A stretch of DNA of 64,000 bases from Pseudomonadota bacterium. Its GTDB lineage: Bacteria; Pseudomonadota; Alphaproteobacteria; Reyranellales; Reyranellaceae. Made by a program: the position numbers and the translations under genes. Positions 1 to 8,069 of the stretch are shown one piece after another. The stretch lies in contig JAFEBU010000063.1 of assembly GCA_018242505.1 (NCBI GenBank), forward strand, positions 1-64,000, given 5' to 3'. The notes under the pieces were generated by a model. It did no database searches, had not been told where the DNA came from, and saw only the letters and a program-made list of their open reading frames with translations. How positions within the stretch are numbered: the first letter of the stretch is position 1; each line of letters opens with the position of its first letter.

Positions 1-330
1 AAACAAAATCCAATGCGGCACATATGAAGCAGCGTTACAGACAATACAACTCTGCTTTTCGAAAAAGATATGAGGCGCAAAAAAGACACAACAAACTGTC
101 CCTCCAAAGAATGATTAAGCCGTGAACTTATGGCCCTTTTTGTCACTTGAATTCCCTTCGCAGGTGCACCATTGTTTGGGGGCAGCAAACGCCGCCTCGG
201 CGGCCTCTTTGTTTGCTGTATGCCCGTCTTGGGCGTTTCCTCCCTAAACTTGGGCCGTGCCAGTCACGGCCCTTTTTTTTGGCACCCCTTTTTCAGCGCC
301 CTTTTTCCTGCGCCCTATCGCTACGGCGTC
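1..330. other. Gene-free left edge with three stem-loops
   Basis: No convincing coding frame. Bases 1-170 are AT-richer than the rest of the window. From about 183 on, three stem-loops follow each other. At 183-218, CAGCAAAC pairs with GTTTGCTG around an inner GCCGCC/GGCGGC stem. At 222-234, GCCC pairs with GGGC. At 252-280 there is a strong rho-independent terminator. Between the last two lies a CCTCCCT stretch that could pair with Shine-Dalgarno sequences. This could be the 3' half of a small RNA, or the 3' UTR of a gene left of the window. The stem-loops are seen; the RNA interpretation is inference. Confidence 0.4.
252..280 (+). terminator. Rho-independent terminator
   Basis: Perfect 8-bp stem GGGCCGTG (252-259) / CACGGCCC (265-272), a 5-nt loop and eight consecutive T (273-280). 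The T-tract orientation means it stops a plus-strand transcript arriving from the left. It does not serve the minus-strand gene that ends at 331. Confidence 0.85.
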
Positions 331-1242
331 CTATTCGGCAGCCAGCGGGCGCGGCAGCAATATCTCCAGGGCCTGCTGACCGATCTCTTCCAGAAACCCT
401 GTCATCAGCCGCTGCATCGTGGCGGCGGCCGGCAACCTCTCATGGCGTGCCTCATCCATGTAGAGCGCACGGTTGATTTCGATCTGCAGGGCGTGGCGGC
501 CAAGATCGGGCTGGCCGTAGCGCTGGGTCGTGAAACCGCCGGCATAAGGTTGATTGCGCCGGACCCGCAGGCCCTGGGCAGCGAGCCAGCGCTCGGCGAT
601 GTCGACGAGGCCGGAAGCGCAGGCTTCGCCGTGATTGTCGCCCAGGACGATGTCGATGCGCTGGTCGCGGTCGCGGATCCCGATGCTCGACGCCGAAGAC
701 GGCATCGAATGGGCGTCGATCAGCAGAGCGGCGCCGAACAGGCTGTAGGTCTGCTCGACCAGGCGCGACAAGGCGGTGTGATAGGGCCGCCAGCATCCCT
801 TCAGCCGCCGCTCGATCTCGTCGGCCGGAACGCGGCCGCGATAGATCGCCTCGCCGCTCGCAGCAACACGCGGGATCATGCCGAGCCCCGCAGCGACCCG
901 GGTGGTGCGGTGATTGAGCGGTCGCGGCAGGGGGCCTTCGAACATCCCCGGATCGAGTTCGTAGGGCTCGCGATTGGCGTCGACGTAGGAGCGGGGGAAG
1001 CGGGCCGCAAGCAGCGGGATGCCGAGAGCGGGCGCGCCGGCGAAAAGCTCGTCGACGAAGGCGTCCTCGGCCCGTCTCAGGGCGGCAAGCGGCACCGCGG
1101 CGGCCTTCAGGAAATCGGCGGGATAAAGATCGCCGCTATGGGGCGAGGCAACGACCACCGGCAGCGCCTGACGGGCCGGCAGCCGACAGTCGAGGGGGGC
1201 CTGTTCGGTCGAAGGCGCGGCGCTCTCCATCCCCACGTTCAT
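331..1242 (-). CDS. N-formylglutamate amidohydrolase family protein
   Basis: Predicted metal-dependent amidohydrolase of the FGase family, which hydrolyses N-formyl-L-glutamate to formate and glutamate at the end of histidine degradation; related members act on other N-formyl compounds. Family blocks visible are an ASPHSG segment near the N-terminus, RSYVDANR and LIDAHSMPS in the middle, and LQIEINRALY near the C-terminus. From the ATG at 1242 it is 303 aa, close to family length. A TTG at 1284 or GTG at 1266 could extend it; the conserved domain begins about 26 residues in, so the exact start is uncertain. No hut genes adjoin. A second, shorter paralogue lies at 47384-48151. Specific substrate is not determined by the sequence. 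Confidence 0.85.
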   Translation of the reverse strand: MNVGMESAAPSTEQAPLDCRLPARQALPVVVASPHSGDLYPADFLKAAAVPLAALRRAEDAFVDELFAGAPALGIPLLAARFPRSYVDANREPYELDPGMFEGPLPRPLNHRTTRVAAGLGMIPRVAASGEAIYRGRVPADEIERRLKGCWRPYHTALSRLVEQTYSLFGAALLIDAHSMPSSASSIGIRDRDQRIDIVLGDNHGEACASGLVDIAERWLAAQGLRVRRNQPYAGGFTTQRYGQPDLGRHALQIEINRALYMDEARHERLPAAATMQRLMTGFLEEIGQQALEILLPRPLAAE

Positions 1243-1335
1243 AGCGTGCGATATGGGGCACGTCACCTGTCGTGCCCTTGCCAAGGCGTGGAGGTCGATG
1301 TAGACGACCGCACCCTTCGTTAAGGGACCGGCGAT

Positions 1336-1410
1336 GGGCGCGTAGCTCAGCGGTAGAGCACTGTCTTGACATGGCAGGGGTCACAGGTTCAATCCCTGTC
1401 GCGCCCACCA
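1336..1410 (+). tRNA. tRNA-Val (anticodon GAC)
   Basis: Full cloverleaf of 75 nt with encoded CCA. The acceptor stem GGGCGCG (1336-1342) pairs with CGCGCCC (1400-1406), the discriminator is A, and CCA lies at 1408-1410. The D-arm is GCTC-AGCGGTA-GAGC, and the anticodon stem CTGTC/GGCAG contains one T-G pair. The anticodon loop TTGACAT gives GAC. The T-arm is ACAGG-TTCAATC-CCTGT. It reads valine GUC/GUU codons. The nadE start codon lies only 18 nt after the CCA end, so the two are probably on one transcript. Confidence 0.97.
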
Positions 1411-1428
1411 TCGCCGAACCACAATCCC

Positions 1429-3471
1429 TTGAGCAACTTCTTCTCCCTCTATTCACACGATTTCGTGCGTGTGGCGTGTTGCGTCCCGCGCACCCGCGTC
1501 GCCGATGCGGGCTACAATCTCGCCGAGACGCTGAAGCTCGCAGCCAGGGGCGACGCGTCGCGCGCGGCGGTCATGGTCTTTCCCGAACTCGGCCTGTCGT
1601 CCTATGCGATCGAGGACCTGCTCCTGCAGGACGCTCTGCTCGACGAGGTCGAGATGTCGGTCGGCCGGGTCGTCGAGGCATCGAAGTCGCTGTTCCCGGT
1701 GCTGATCGTCGGTGCGCCGTTGCGTGTCGCCGGGCGGCTCTACAACACCGCCATCGTCATCCATCGCGGCAAGATCCTGGGCGTGGTGCCCAAGACCTAT
1801 CTGCCGAACTACCGCGAGTTCTACGAAAAGCGGCACTTCGTGTCGGGCGCCAACCTGATCCGTCACGAGATCGAGCTTGCAGGCCAGGTCGCGCCGTTCG
1901 GGACCGCGCTCCTGTTTCGCGCCACCGGCATCGAGCTCACATTCCATGTCGAGATCTGCGAGGACATCTGGGTGCCGGTGCCGCCGTCCAGCCATGCCGC
2001 GCTCGCCGGCGCCGAGCTGCTGGTCAACCTTTCGGCCAGCAACATCACCATCGGCAAGGCCGAGGCGCGGCATCTGCTCTGCGGCAGCCAGTCCATGCGC
2101 GCGGTCGCGGCCTATGCCTATTCGGCGGCCGGTCCGGGCGAGTCGACGACGGACCTTGCCTGGGACGGGCACGCCGCGATCTACGAGCTCGGTGACCAGC
2201 TTGCCTCGACGACGCGCTTCGAGAACGACTCGACGGTCGTGCAGGCCGACATCGATCTCGGCCGCATTCGCCAGGAGCGGCTGCGCAACAACGGTTTCGC
2301 CGACTGCGCCCTGCAGGAGCGCGAGCGTGTCTCGCCGTTCCGCGTGGTCGCGTTCCCGTTCGGGCCGCCGGCCGAGAGCGTCGCGCTCGAACGGGCGATC
2401 GAGCGTTTTCCCTATGTGCCGTCCGACCCAGCCAAGCTGCGCGACAATTGCTACGAGGCCTATAACATCCAGGTCCAGGGGCTGGCCCAGCGCCTGCGTT
2501 CGAGCGGCGTGCAGAATGCCGTCATCGGCGTTTCCGGCGGGCTCGATTCCACCCACGCCCTGATCGTGACCTGCCGCGCCATGGATCAGCTCGGGCTCGA
2601 CCGCCGCAACGTGAAGGCGTTCACGATGCCGGGCTTCGGTACGTCCGACAAAACCCATACCAATGCCTGGCGACTGATGAAGGCGCTGGGGGTGACGGCC
2701 GAGGAGATCGACATCAAGCCTGCGGCCCGGCAGATGCTGGGCGATATCGGGCACGCCTTCGCCAAGGGCGAGAAGCTCTACGATGTCACGTTCGAGAACG
2801 TGCAGGCCGGCCTGCGCACCGACTATCTGTTCCGCCTGGCCAACCAGCATCGCGGGCTGGTGGTGGGCACCGGCGACCTTTCCGAGCTGGGGCTCGGCTG
2901 GTGCACCTACGGCGTGGGCGATCACATGTCCCACTACAATCCCAACGGCTCGGTCTCCAAGACGCTGATCCAGCACCTGATCCGTTTCGTCGCCGCGTCC
3001 GGCGATGTCGACCGCGAAACCGCCGCCATCCTGCACGACATCCTGAACACCGAGATCTCTCCGGAGTTGATCCCCGCCGGCGACAGCGGCGCCATCCAGG
3101 CGACGGAAAATTTCGTCGGGCCCTATTCGCTGCAGGACTTCAATCTCTTCTACCTGACCCGGCTGGGCTATCGGCCGTCGAAGATCGCCTTCCTGGCCTG
3201 GAATGCCTGGCACGACGTCGACAAGGGAGCGTGGCCGGCCAACCTCCCGCAGGGGACACGCCGCGCCTATACGCTCGAGGAGATCCGGCGCTGGCTGGAG
3301 CTGTTCCTGCGCCGCTTCTTCGGCAACCAGTTCAAACGTTCGGCGTTGCCCAATGGACCGAAGATTTCGTCGGGAGGGTCGCTCTCGCCGAGGGGCGATT
3401 GGCGGGCGCCCTCGGACGGCAGCCCCGACGTCTGGCTTGCGGAATTGGACGCCATCGTTCCGAAGGGTTGA
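1429..3471 (+). CDS. nadE: Glutamine-dependent NAD(+) synthetase
   Basis: Two-domain enzyme of 680 aa making NAD+ from deamido-NAD with glutamine as amide donor, the last step of NAD synthesis. The N-terminal nitrilase-type glutaminase domain carries the Glu-Lys-Cys triad at E53 (FPELGLS), K122 (VPKTYLP) and C177 (EICED). The C-terminal synthetase domain has the PP-loop SGGLDST at 369-375. Length and residue spacing match the long actinobacterial/alphaproteobacterial type of about 679 aa. The start chosen is TTG at 1429, because family members begin NFFSLYSH just after the initiator; upstream in-frame codons run into the tRNA. No clear Shine-Dalgarno precedes it. Cytoplasmic. Confidence 0.95.
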   Translation: MSNFFSLYSHDFVRVACCVPRTRVADAGYNLAETLKLAARGDASRAAVMVFPELGLSSYAIEDLLLQDALLDEVEMSVGRVVEASKSLFPVLIVGAPLRVAGRLYNTAIVIHRGKILGVVPKTYLPNYREFYEKRHFVSGANLIRHEIELAGQVAPFGTALLFRATGIELTFHVEICEDIWVPVPPSSHAALAGAELLVNLSASNITIGKAEARHLLCGSQSMRAVAAYAYSAAGPGESTTDLAWDGHAAIYELGDQLASTTRFENDSTVVQADIDLGRIRQERLRNNGFADCALQERERVSPFRVVAFPFGPPAESVALERAIERFPYVPSDPAKLRDNCYEAYNIQVQGLAQRLRSSGVQNAVIGVSGGLDSTHALIVTCRAMDQLGLDRRNVKAFTMPGFGTSDKTHTNAWRLMKALGVTAEEIDIKPAARQMLGDIGHAFAKGEKLYDVTFENVQAGLRTDYLFRLANQHRGLVVGTGDLSELGLGWCTYGVGDHMSHYNPNGSVSKTLIQHLIRFVAASGDVDRETAAILHDILNTEISPELIPAGDSGAIQATENFVGPYSLQDFNLFYLTRLGYRPSKIAFLAWNAWHDVDKGAWPANLPQGTRRAYTLEEIRRWLELFLRRFFGNQFKRSALPNGPKISSGGSLSPRGDWRAPSDGSPDVWLAELDAIVPKG

Positions 3472-3524
3472 TCATCGGCTGCCGTCCTCCGGCCTTCGGT
3501 CAAGTCTGGAGGAGGAGCGACCCG

Positions 3525-3935
3525 ATGCCGAACCTTTCCATCTCGTCCGAGCAGGTCTGCTACCTGATCATCAAGATGCGCGAATTCGACGTGCAGGACG
3601 TGAACACCGATCCTGGCGATTCGTCGAACGAATCGGACGACCGGGCGATGTCCGTCCTCGAGGACCACGCGGACAATCCGGTCGTCCAGGAAATCCAGGC
3701 CGTCATCGAGGTGATGGCGGATGACGAGCAAGCCGACCTCATTGCGCTGATGCAGCTTGGCCGCGGAGATCGCGAGATCGACGAATGGGAGGCCCTGCAC
3801 AACGAGGCTGCGCGCGAATACATCGATCAGACGGCGGCCTACCTGCTCAGCCAACCGCTGGCGGGCGACTATCTCGAGGAAGGGTTGGCGCAGTTCGGGT
3901 TCTCGTGTGCGGAATTTGAGCGCAACCATCTCTGA
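3525..3935 (+). CDS. DUF3775 family protein
   Basis: Small acidic cytoplasmic protein of 136 aa, recognised as DUF3775 by its opening (LSISSEQVCYLIIKMREFDV), a central acidic stretch and a C-terminal YLLSQPLAGDYLEEGL block. The function of the family is unknown; no catalytic motif is apparent. Start is ATG 3525, preceded by a very strong Shine-Dalgarno, GGAGGAGGAG at 3508-3517, suggesting high translation. It follows nadE by 53 nt and precedes a rhodanese gene in the same direction, so it may share a transcript with them. The family assignment is from recognition; nothing here indicates a role. Confidence 0.8.
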   Translation: MPNLSISSEQVCYLIIKMREFDVQDVNTDPGDSSNESDDRAMSVLEDHADNPVVQEIQAVIEVMADDEQADLIALMQLGRGDREIDEWEALHNEAAREYIDQTAAYLLSQPLAGDYLEEGLAQFGFSCAEFERNHL

Positions 3936-4019
3936 GTACCGGCCGCGGCGGCATACGGCAGGGCTTCCGCGCCTCGTTTTCTGAAAGTACAAAGGGGCTT
4001 CGGGTCCGGAGGAAAGCTT

Positions 4020-4430
4020 ATGCCGCTCAAGATCAAGAAGACCGTGCAGCAGATGGTCGACGAGGCCAATCGCGACATCGAGACGGTGACGGTCGACGAG
4101 GCGATGAAACTGGTGGGCCAGCCCGGCACCACCTTCATCGATATCCGCGATCCGCGGGAGCTGTGGCGCGAGGGCACGATTCCCGGCGCCATCAACGTAA
4201 CGCGCGGCATGCTGGAGATGTGGATCGATCCCGGCAGTCCCTATGCCAAGGACTATTTCCAGACCGGCAACAAGTTCATCTTCTTCTGCGCCGGTGCGTG
4301 GCGGTCGGCGCTGGCGACCAAGACGGCGCAAGACATGGGCCTGACGCCCGTCGCCCACCTCGAGGGAGGCCTCGGTGCCTGGAAGAAGGCGGGCGGCCCG
4401 GTGGAAAAGGTCGAGCCCAAGAAAAAATAG
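4020..4430 (+). CDS. Rhodanese-like domain protein
   Basis: Single rhodanese domain of 136 aa, likely cytoplasmic, with no signal peptide. Landmarks are the FIDIRDPRE block (39-47), GTIPGAINV (52-60) and the active-site loop beginning at Cys90 (CAGAWRSA), where a persulfide would form. The loop ends in Arg-Ser, as in many single-domain sulfurtransferases. The tail is a lysine-rich EPKKK. The Shine-Dalgarno GGAGGAAAG sits just upstream of the ATG. It is 15 nt ahead of the acyl-CoA synthetase gene, likely in the same operon. Sulfur acceptor unknown; roles could include thiol detoxification or sulfur relay. Confidence 0.85.
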   Translation: MPLKIKKTVQQMVDEANRDIETVTVDEAMKLVGQPGTTFIDIRDPRELWREGTIPGAINVTRGMLEMWIDPGSPYAKDYFQTGNKFIFFCAGAWRSALATKTAQDMGLTPVAHLEGGLGAWKKAGGPVEKVEPKKK

Positions 4431-4445
4431 ACGAGACGGCCTCCG

Positions 4446-6062
4446 ATGAGTCCGGATCAGACAGCCTCGCCCGCGTCGCTGATTCCCCAGCCGACGGAGG
4501 CTGACTTTCCGGAATTCGTCTCGATTCCGATCCGGGTGGCGCACAATGCCCGCCACTTCCCGAACAAGATCGCGGTGAAGTGCGGCGACGAGGTGCGGAG
4601 CTGGCACGACTTCGACCGTCGCATCAACAAGGTGGCGCGCACGCTGGCGACGATGGGGATCGGCAAGGGCGACAAGATCGCGATCCTGGCGGTCAACTCG
4701 ATCGCCTATCTCGAGACCTTCATGGGCGGTCTGCGGGCAGGGGCATGTGTCGTGCCGCTGTCGACCATGGCGGCGGCCGATGCGCTCGAGAAGATGCTCG
4801 ACGATTGCGACGCCAAGGTGCTGTTCCTGTCCGACCAGTATCGCGCCCTGGTCGAGCCGTACGAGGACAGGCTCGGCAAGCTCGTGCCGGGCGGCCGCAT
4901 CGCCTGCGACTTCGAGCGCGCGGGCTGGCACGGCTTCGAGCATTGGCTGGCGCCGGCCAGCGAGATCGCCTTCGACCTGGCGATCGAACCGCTGGACGAT
5001 TTCAACATCATCTACAGTTCCGGCACGACCGGCCTGCCGAAGGGCATCCTGCACAGCCATGCGATGCGGGACATCCTCGCCGTGCGCTTCCAGGCGTTCG
5101 ACTACGGCCCCGATACGATCTCGCTCGCCTCGACGCCGCTCTACTCCAACACCACGCTGGTGGCGGTGCTGGCCACGATCGGTGTCGGCGGCACCACGAT
5201 CCTGATGCCGAAGTTCGACGCAACGAGGTTCCTGGAGATCGCCCAACGCGAGCGCGTCACGCATGCCATGCTGGTTCCGGTGCAATACCAGCGTCTCCTC
5301 GCGCATCCCGATTTCGACAGCTACGACCTCGGCACCTTCAAGGCCAAGCTCTCCACGAGCGCCCCGCTGCGGGCGCAGGTGAAGGCCGATTGCCTGAAGC
5401 GCTGGCCGGGCCGGCTGATCGAGATCTACGGCCTGACCGAAGGCGGCGGAAGCTGCATGCTCGAGGCCAATCTCCACCCCGACAAGCTGCACACCGTGGG
5501 CAAGCCCGGCCTCGGCAGCGAGATCGTGGTGCTGGACGAGCAGGGCAGGGTGTTGCCGCAGGGCGAGGTGGGCGAGCTCGCCGGCCGCGCCCAGCTCATG
5601 ATGAAGGGCTACTACAAGCAGGCCGACAAGACGCGCGACCTCTTCTGGTACGACAAGGACGGCCGCCTGTTCTTCAAGTCGGGCGACATGGGCCGGATCG
5701 ACGAGGATGGATTCGTCGTCCTGCTCGATCGCAAGAAGGACATGATCATCTCCGGCGGCTTCAACGTCTATGCCGCCGACATCGAAGTGCTTCTGCTGAA
5801 GCATCCCGACATCGTCGACGCGGCGGTGATCGGCATTCCGAGCGAGCAGTGGGGCGAATCGCCGATGGCGCTCTGCGTGCGCCGCGAAGGCGCCGCGGTC
5901 ACCGACGACGAGGTGAAAGCGTGGGCCAACGGCCAGCTCAGCAAGACGCAGCGCCTGGTCGCCGTCGAATTCCGCGATCAGTTGCCGCGCAACACCATCG
6001 GCAAGATCATGAAGCGCGAGCTGCGCGAGCCCTACTGGGCCGGACGCAGCGCGAGAATCTGA
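4446..6062 (+). CDS. AMP-dependent acyl-CoA synthetase/ligase
   Basis: Class I adenylate-forming enzyme, 538 aa, that would activate a carboxylic acid as acyl-AMP and transfer it to CoA. It has the phosphate-binding motif YSSGTTGLPKG at 190-200, an IYGLTEGGGS motif (A5 region), a GDMGRIDEDGFVVLLDRKKDMI block joining the domains, and the C-terminal catalytic lysine in the NTIGKIMKREL segment. No signal or membrane segment. The substrate cannot be read from the sequence; medium-chain fatty or cyclic/aromatic acids are possible. It sits between a rhodanese and a DUF3237 gene on the plus strand with gaps of 15 and 7 nt, consistent with one operon. Confidence 0.88.
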   Translation: MSPDQTASPASLIPQPTEADFPEFVSIPIRVAHNARHFPNKIAVKCGDEVRSWHDFDRRINKVARTLATMGIGKGDKIAILAVNSIAYLETFMGGLRAGACVVPLSTMAAADALEKMLDDCDAKVLFLSDQYRALVEPYEDRLGKLVPGGRIACDFERAGWHGFEHWLAPASEIAFDLAIEPLDDFNIIYSSGTTGLPKGILHSHAMRDILAVRFQAFDYGPDTISLASTPLYSNTTLVAVLATIGVGGTTILMPKFDATRFLEIAQRERVTHAMLVPVQYQRLLAHPDFDSYDLGTFKAKLSTSAPLRAQVKADCLKRWPGRLIEIYGLTEGGGSCMLEANLHPDKLHTVGKPGLGSEIVVLDEQGRVLPQGEVGELAGRAQLMMKGYYKQADKTRDLFWYDKDGRLFFKSGDMGRIDEDGFVVLLDRKKDMIISGGFNVYAADIEVLLLKHPDIVDAAVIGIPSEQWGESPMALCVRREGAAVTDDEVKAWANGQLSKTQRLVAVEFRDQLPRNTIGKIMKRELREPYWAGRSARI

Positions 6063-6069
6063 GGACACC

Positions 6070-6540
6070 GTGGCCGAACCGACGCTTCGCTCCGCTCATC
6101 TTTTCACCCTCACCCTCGAGGTCGATCCGAACTTCACGGATCTCGGCGAAACCCCGTACGGCCGGCGTCGCATCGCCACGGTGACTGGCGGGCGTTTCGA
6201 GGGCGAGGAGCTCAAGGGCATCGTGCTGCCGTCGCCCGGCGGCGACTGGCTGCTGCAGCGGCGCGACGGCATCCTGATGCTCGACGTCCGGCTGTCGCTC
6301 AAGACCCATGACGACCATCTGGTCTACATGAGCTATCGCGGGATGCGGCACGGGCCGCCCTGGGTGATCGATCAGCTCAACAAGGGCGAGAAGGTCGACC
6401 CCAGCCAGTACTATTTCCGCAGCACCCCGTGGTTTGAGACCTCGTCGGAGAAATACCGCTTTCTCAACCGCATCGTCTGCGTGGCGACGGGCCGGCGCGA
6501 GCCGGCTGGACCGATCTACGAGGTCTTCCAGGTGCTGTGA
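6070..6540 (+). CDS. DUF3237 family protein
   Basis: 156-aa protein of the DUF3237 family, a compact beta-barrel family of unknown function. The family pattern is visible: an N-terminal FTLTLEVDP strand, G-R-R-I-A-TVTGGRFEGEELKG, a central GGDWLLQRRDG and a terminal YFRSTPWFET-x-KY-x-LNR-x-VCVATG block. Start is GTG 6070, preceded by GAGGACAC, 7 nt after the stop of the acyl-CoA synthetase. Its close coupling with that gene suggests a role in the same acid-CoA pathway, but this is inference from position only. Confidence 0.8.
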   Translation: MAEPTLRSAHLFTLTLEVDPNFTDLGETPYGRRRIATVTGGRFEGEELKGIVLPSPGGDWLLQRRDGILMLDVRLSLKTHDDHLVYMSYRGMRHGPPWVIDQLNKGEKVDPSQYYFRSTPWFETSSEKYRFLNRIVCVATGRREPAGPIYEVFQVL

Positions 6541-6840
6541 TTTCTTGGTCGCGGTATCCTATTACCTCAAGCCGGAGGTGTGGCGAGAAATGAGAAATCG
6601 GCCGGAAGTGCCGATGCCACCGGCATCCGAGGCTTCTCACCCCGGTGAGAAATTTGCGAGAAACGCGCTTTGGCAGGCTGTTGAAAAAGAGCAGGCGGTT
6701 GAAAAGGGCTTTTGAGCCGCGCCTCCAGGCAATATCGATTCAAGAACAGCGCCGGCACCGCACATCAGGTCCAGGATTGTGCCGATCTCGATTTGATCGC
6801 GCGCATCGTGTCGCGGTTCCCGGCTTTTTCGACCAGCCTG
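6541..6840. other. Intergenic region with hairpins and a degenerate element
   Basis: About 300 bases without a supportable gene. The left part holds two perfect short palindromes, GATGCC-ACC-GGCATC (6613-6627) and TTCTCACC-CC-GGTGAGAA (6634-6651), probably 3' structure of the upstream operon. Several GAGAAA repeats flank them. The right part (6672-6842) is bounded by an imperfect inverted repeat and is described separately. Confidence 0.5.
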
Positions 6841-6842
6841 TC
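6672..6842. mobile_element. MITE-like or relic IS segment with inverted termini
   Basis: The left end GGCAGGCTGTTGAAAAA (6672-6688) and the reverse complement of the right end, GACAGGCTGGTCGAAAAA (6825-6842), match at about 15 of 18 positions, defining a segment of about 171 bp. A second, degenerate copy of the left end, GCAGGCGGTTGAAAAGG, follows directly at about 6691. The ends resemble the CTGTTGAAAAA-type termini common on bacterial IS relics. No transposase frame is present. The right end runs into the stop codon of the hydrolase gene. The call rests on inverted termini alone. Confidence 0.4.
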
Positions 6843-7683
6843 AGGAGATCTTCGCCAGCACCGGCAGGATGTATTCGCGGAACCTGGCCGGGTTCTCGCT
6901 CATGGGGAAGTGGCCGACCTCCTTCATGATCTGCACCTCGACGCCGGGGATCTGCCGTGCGGTAAGCAGCGTGTCGTCGGGCGTGCAGGAGAAATCGTAC
7001 TCGCCGGTCAGCAGGTAGAGCGGACAGACCTTGGTGTCGATCGCTTTCACCTTCTCGCGCAGGTCGCCGTCGACCCGATAGAAGTAGAGGTCGCCCTTGA
7101 ACACGCCGGGGCCGCCCTGCATGTACATCCAGAGCGTCTCGTGGCGATGGACGGGTGGGCTCTGCGGCGCGATCAGGCCCGAGATGAGCGCGGCACAGAC
7201 CTCGCCGCCATGGACGTCCGGCCGGTGCAGCCACGACGTGTCGTACCACGGCTGCTGGAAGTCGGCGGCTTCGAGCGCGATCAGCGCCCGGAACTCGGCG
7301 GCATGGGCGATCGCGAGATTGAGCACGATGCGCCCGCCGATCGAGCAGCCCATGACGACCGGCTTTTCGAGCTCCATCGCGCGGCAGAAGGCGCGGATCG
7401 CGGCGGTGTAGCTCTCGGTCGTGAGCCGATATTCGCCGCGCTCCCAGCCGTCCGGCGGCGTCGACTTGCCGTGCCAGGGCAGGTCGAAAGCGAGCACGCG
7501 AAAGCGCCGGGTGATCTCGGGATCGGCGAGCAGGTGGCGGTATTGCCGGTTGTCGGCGCCGGCGGTGTGCAGGCAGACCAGCGGAATGCCCTGGCCGGCC
7601 TCCTCGAAGTAGAGACGGTGGGGAACGCCGTCGATCTCCGTCCGCACATAGCGGCCGACCATGGGATCGAGCTTCGGGGCCAT
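6841..7683 (-). CDS. Alpha/beta hydrolase
   Basis: 280-aa alpha/beta-hydrolase-fold enzyme, cytoplasmic, with oxyanion motif LHTAGAD near residue 39 and DLPWHGKS near 67. The nucleophile elbow is GCSIG with Ser114 (MGCSIGGR). A late Asp lies in TGEYDFSC, and the catalytic His sits in the VGHFPMSENP segment near the C-terminus. Start is ATG 7683, one base after the stop of the SCP2-like gene. It is the last gene of the seven-gene tctB operon, so it may act on an intermediate of that pathway, for example as a thioesterase, C-C hydrolase or esterase. The stop codon lies inside the right terminus of the MITE-like segment, so the extreme C-terminus may have been altered by insertion. Confidence 0.85.
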   Translation of the reverse strand: MAPKLDPMVGRYVRTEIDGVPHRLYFEEAGQGIPLVCLHTAGADNRQYRHLLADPEITRRFRVLAFDLPWHGKSTPPDGWERGEYRLTTESYTAAIRAFCRAMELEKPVVMGCSIGGRIVLNLAIAHAAEFRALIALEAADFQQPWYDTSWLHRPDVHGGEVCAALISGLIAPQSPPVHRHETLWMYMQGGPGVFKGDLYFYRVDGDLREKVKAIDTKVCPLYLLTGEYDFSCTPDDTLLTARQIPGVEVQIMKEVGHFPMSENPARFREYILPVLAKIS

Positions 7684-7684
7684 G

Positions 7685-8068
7685 TCAGGCTCCCTTCGCC
7701 GATTGGCGCGGCAACGCCAGCAGGTCCTTGAAGTATTGCAGGTTCTGCAGCAGCGGCCGCAGATCGCCCTCCAGGGACGCAGCACCTCGCTTGGTCAGGG
7801 CGAACAGGTCGTGCCAGCCCGGTTCGGGCATCGCCGCCCAGTGGCGGGTCCAGGCCTCGTCCGTCGCGCGAATGGTGAAGGCGGTGGAACGCATCAGCCT
7901 TGGTCCGCGATCGAGTGCGGTGAGGGCGCCGTCGTGGATCGAGAGGAAGAACGGCTCGGCGCCGACATCGACCCGGCAGTCGACGGAGAGCCAGCGGCCG
8001 CGGCGGCAGAGATCGGAGTCGCCCGACAGCAGCTCCGGCAGGGCGGCGAAGCGATCCGCGGGCGACAT
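7685..8068 (-). CDS. SCP2-like sterol/lipid-carrier domain protein
   Basis: 127-aa protein with features of the SCP2 lipid-binding fold: a hydrophobic beta-sheet pattern (FFLSIHDGALTAL), a mid-region with FTIRATDEAWTRHWA, and a C-terminal helix with GDLRPLLQNLQYFKDLL as seen in SCP2-like proteins that carry acyl-CoA or sterol-like ligands. No signal peptide. It is separated from CaiB upstream and from the hydrolase downstream by one base each, so translational coupling is very likely. In this operon it probably binds a hydrophobic acyl-CoA intermediate; that role is inferred. Family assignment is moderate because such proteins diverge strongly. Confidence 0.6.
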   Translation of the reverse strand: MSPADRFAALPELLSGDSDLCRRGRWLSVDCRVDVGAEPFFLSIHDGALTALDRGPRLMRSTAFTIRATDEAWTRHWAAMPEPGWHDLFALTKRGAASLEGDLRPLLQNLQYFKDLLALPRQSAKGA

Positions 8069-8069
8069 C

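Noticed and set aside
1453..3213. A 586-codon minus-strand frame over nadE
   Set aside because: Shadow of nadE, whose catalytic triad and PP-loop are intact on the plus strand.
3267..6068. A 933-codon open frame on the minus strand across four plus-strand genes
   Set aside because: It is antisense to nadE, rhodanese and acyl-CoA synthetase genes with clear family motifs; its product is a low-complexity His/Arg/Ala string expected from high-GC third positions.
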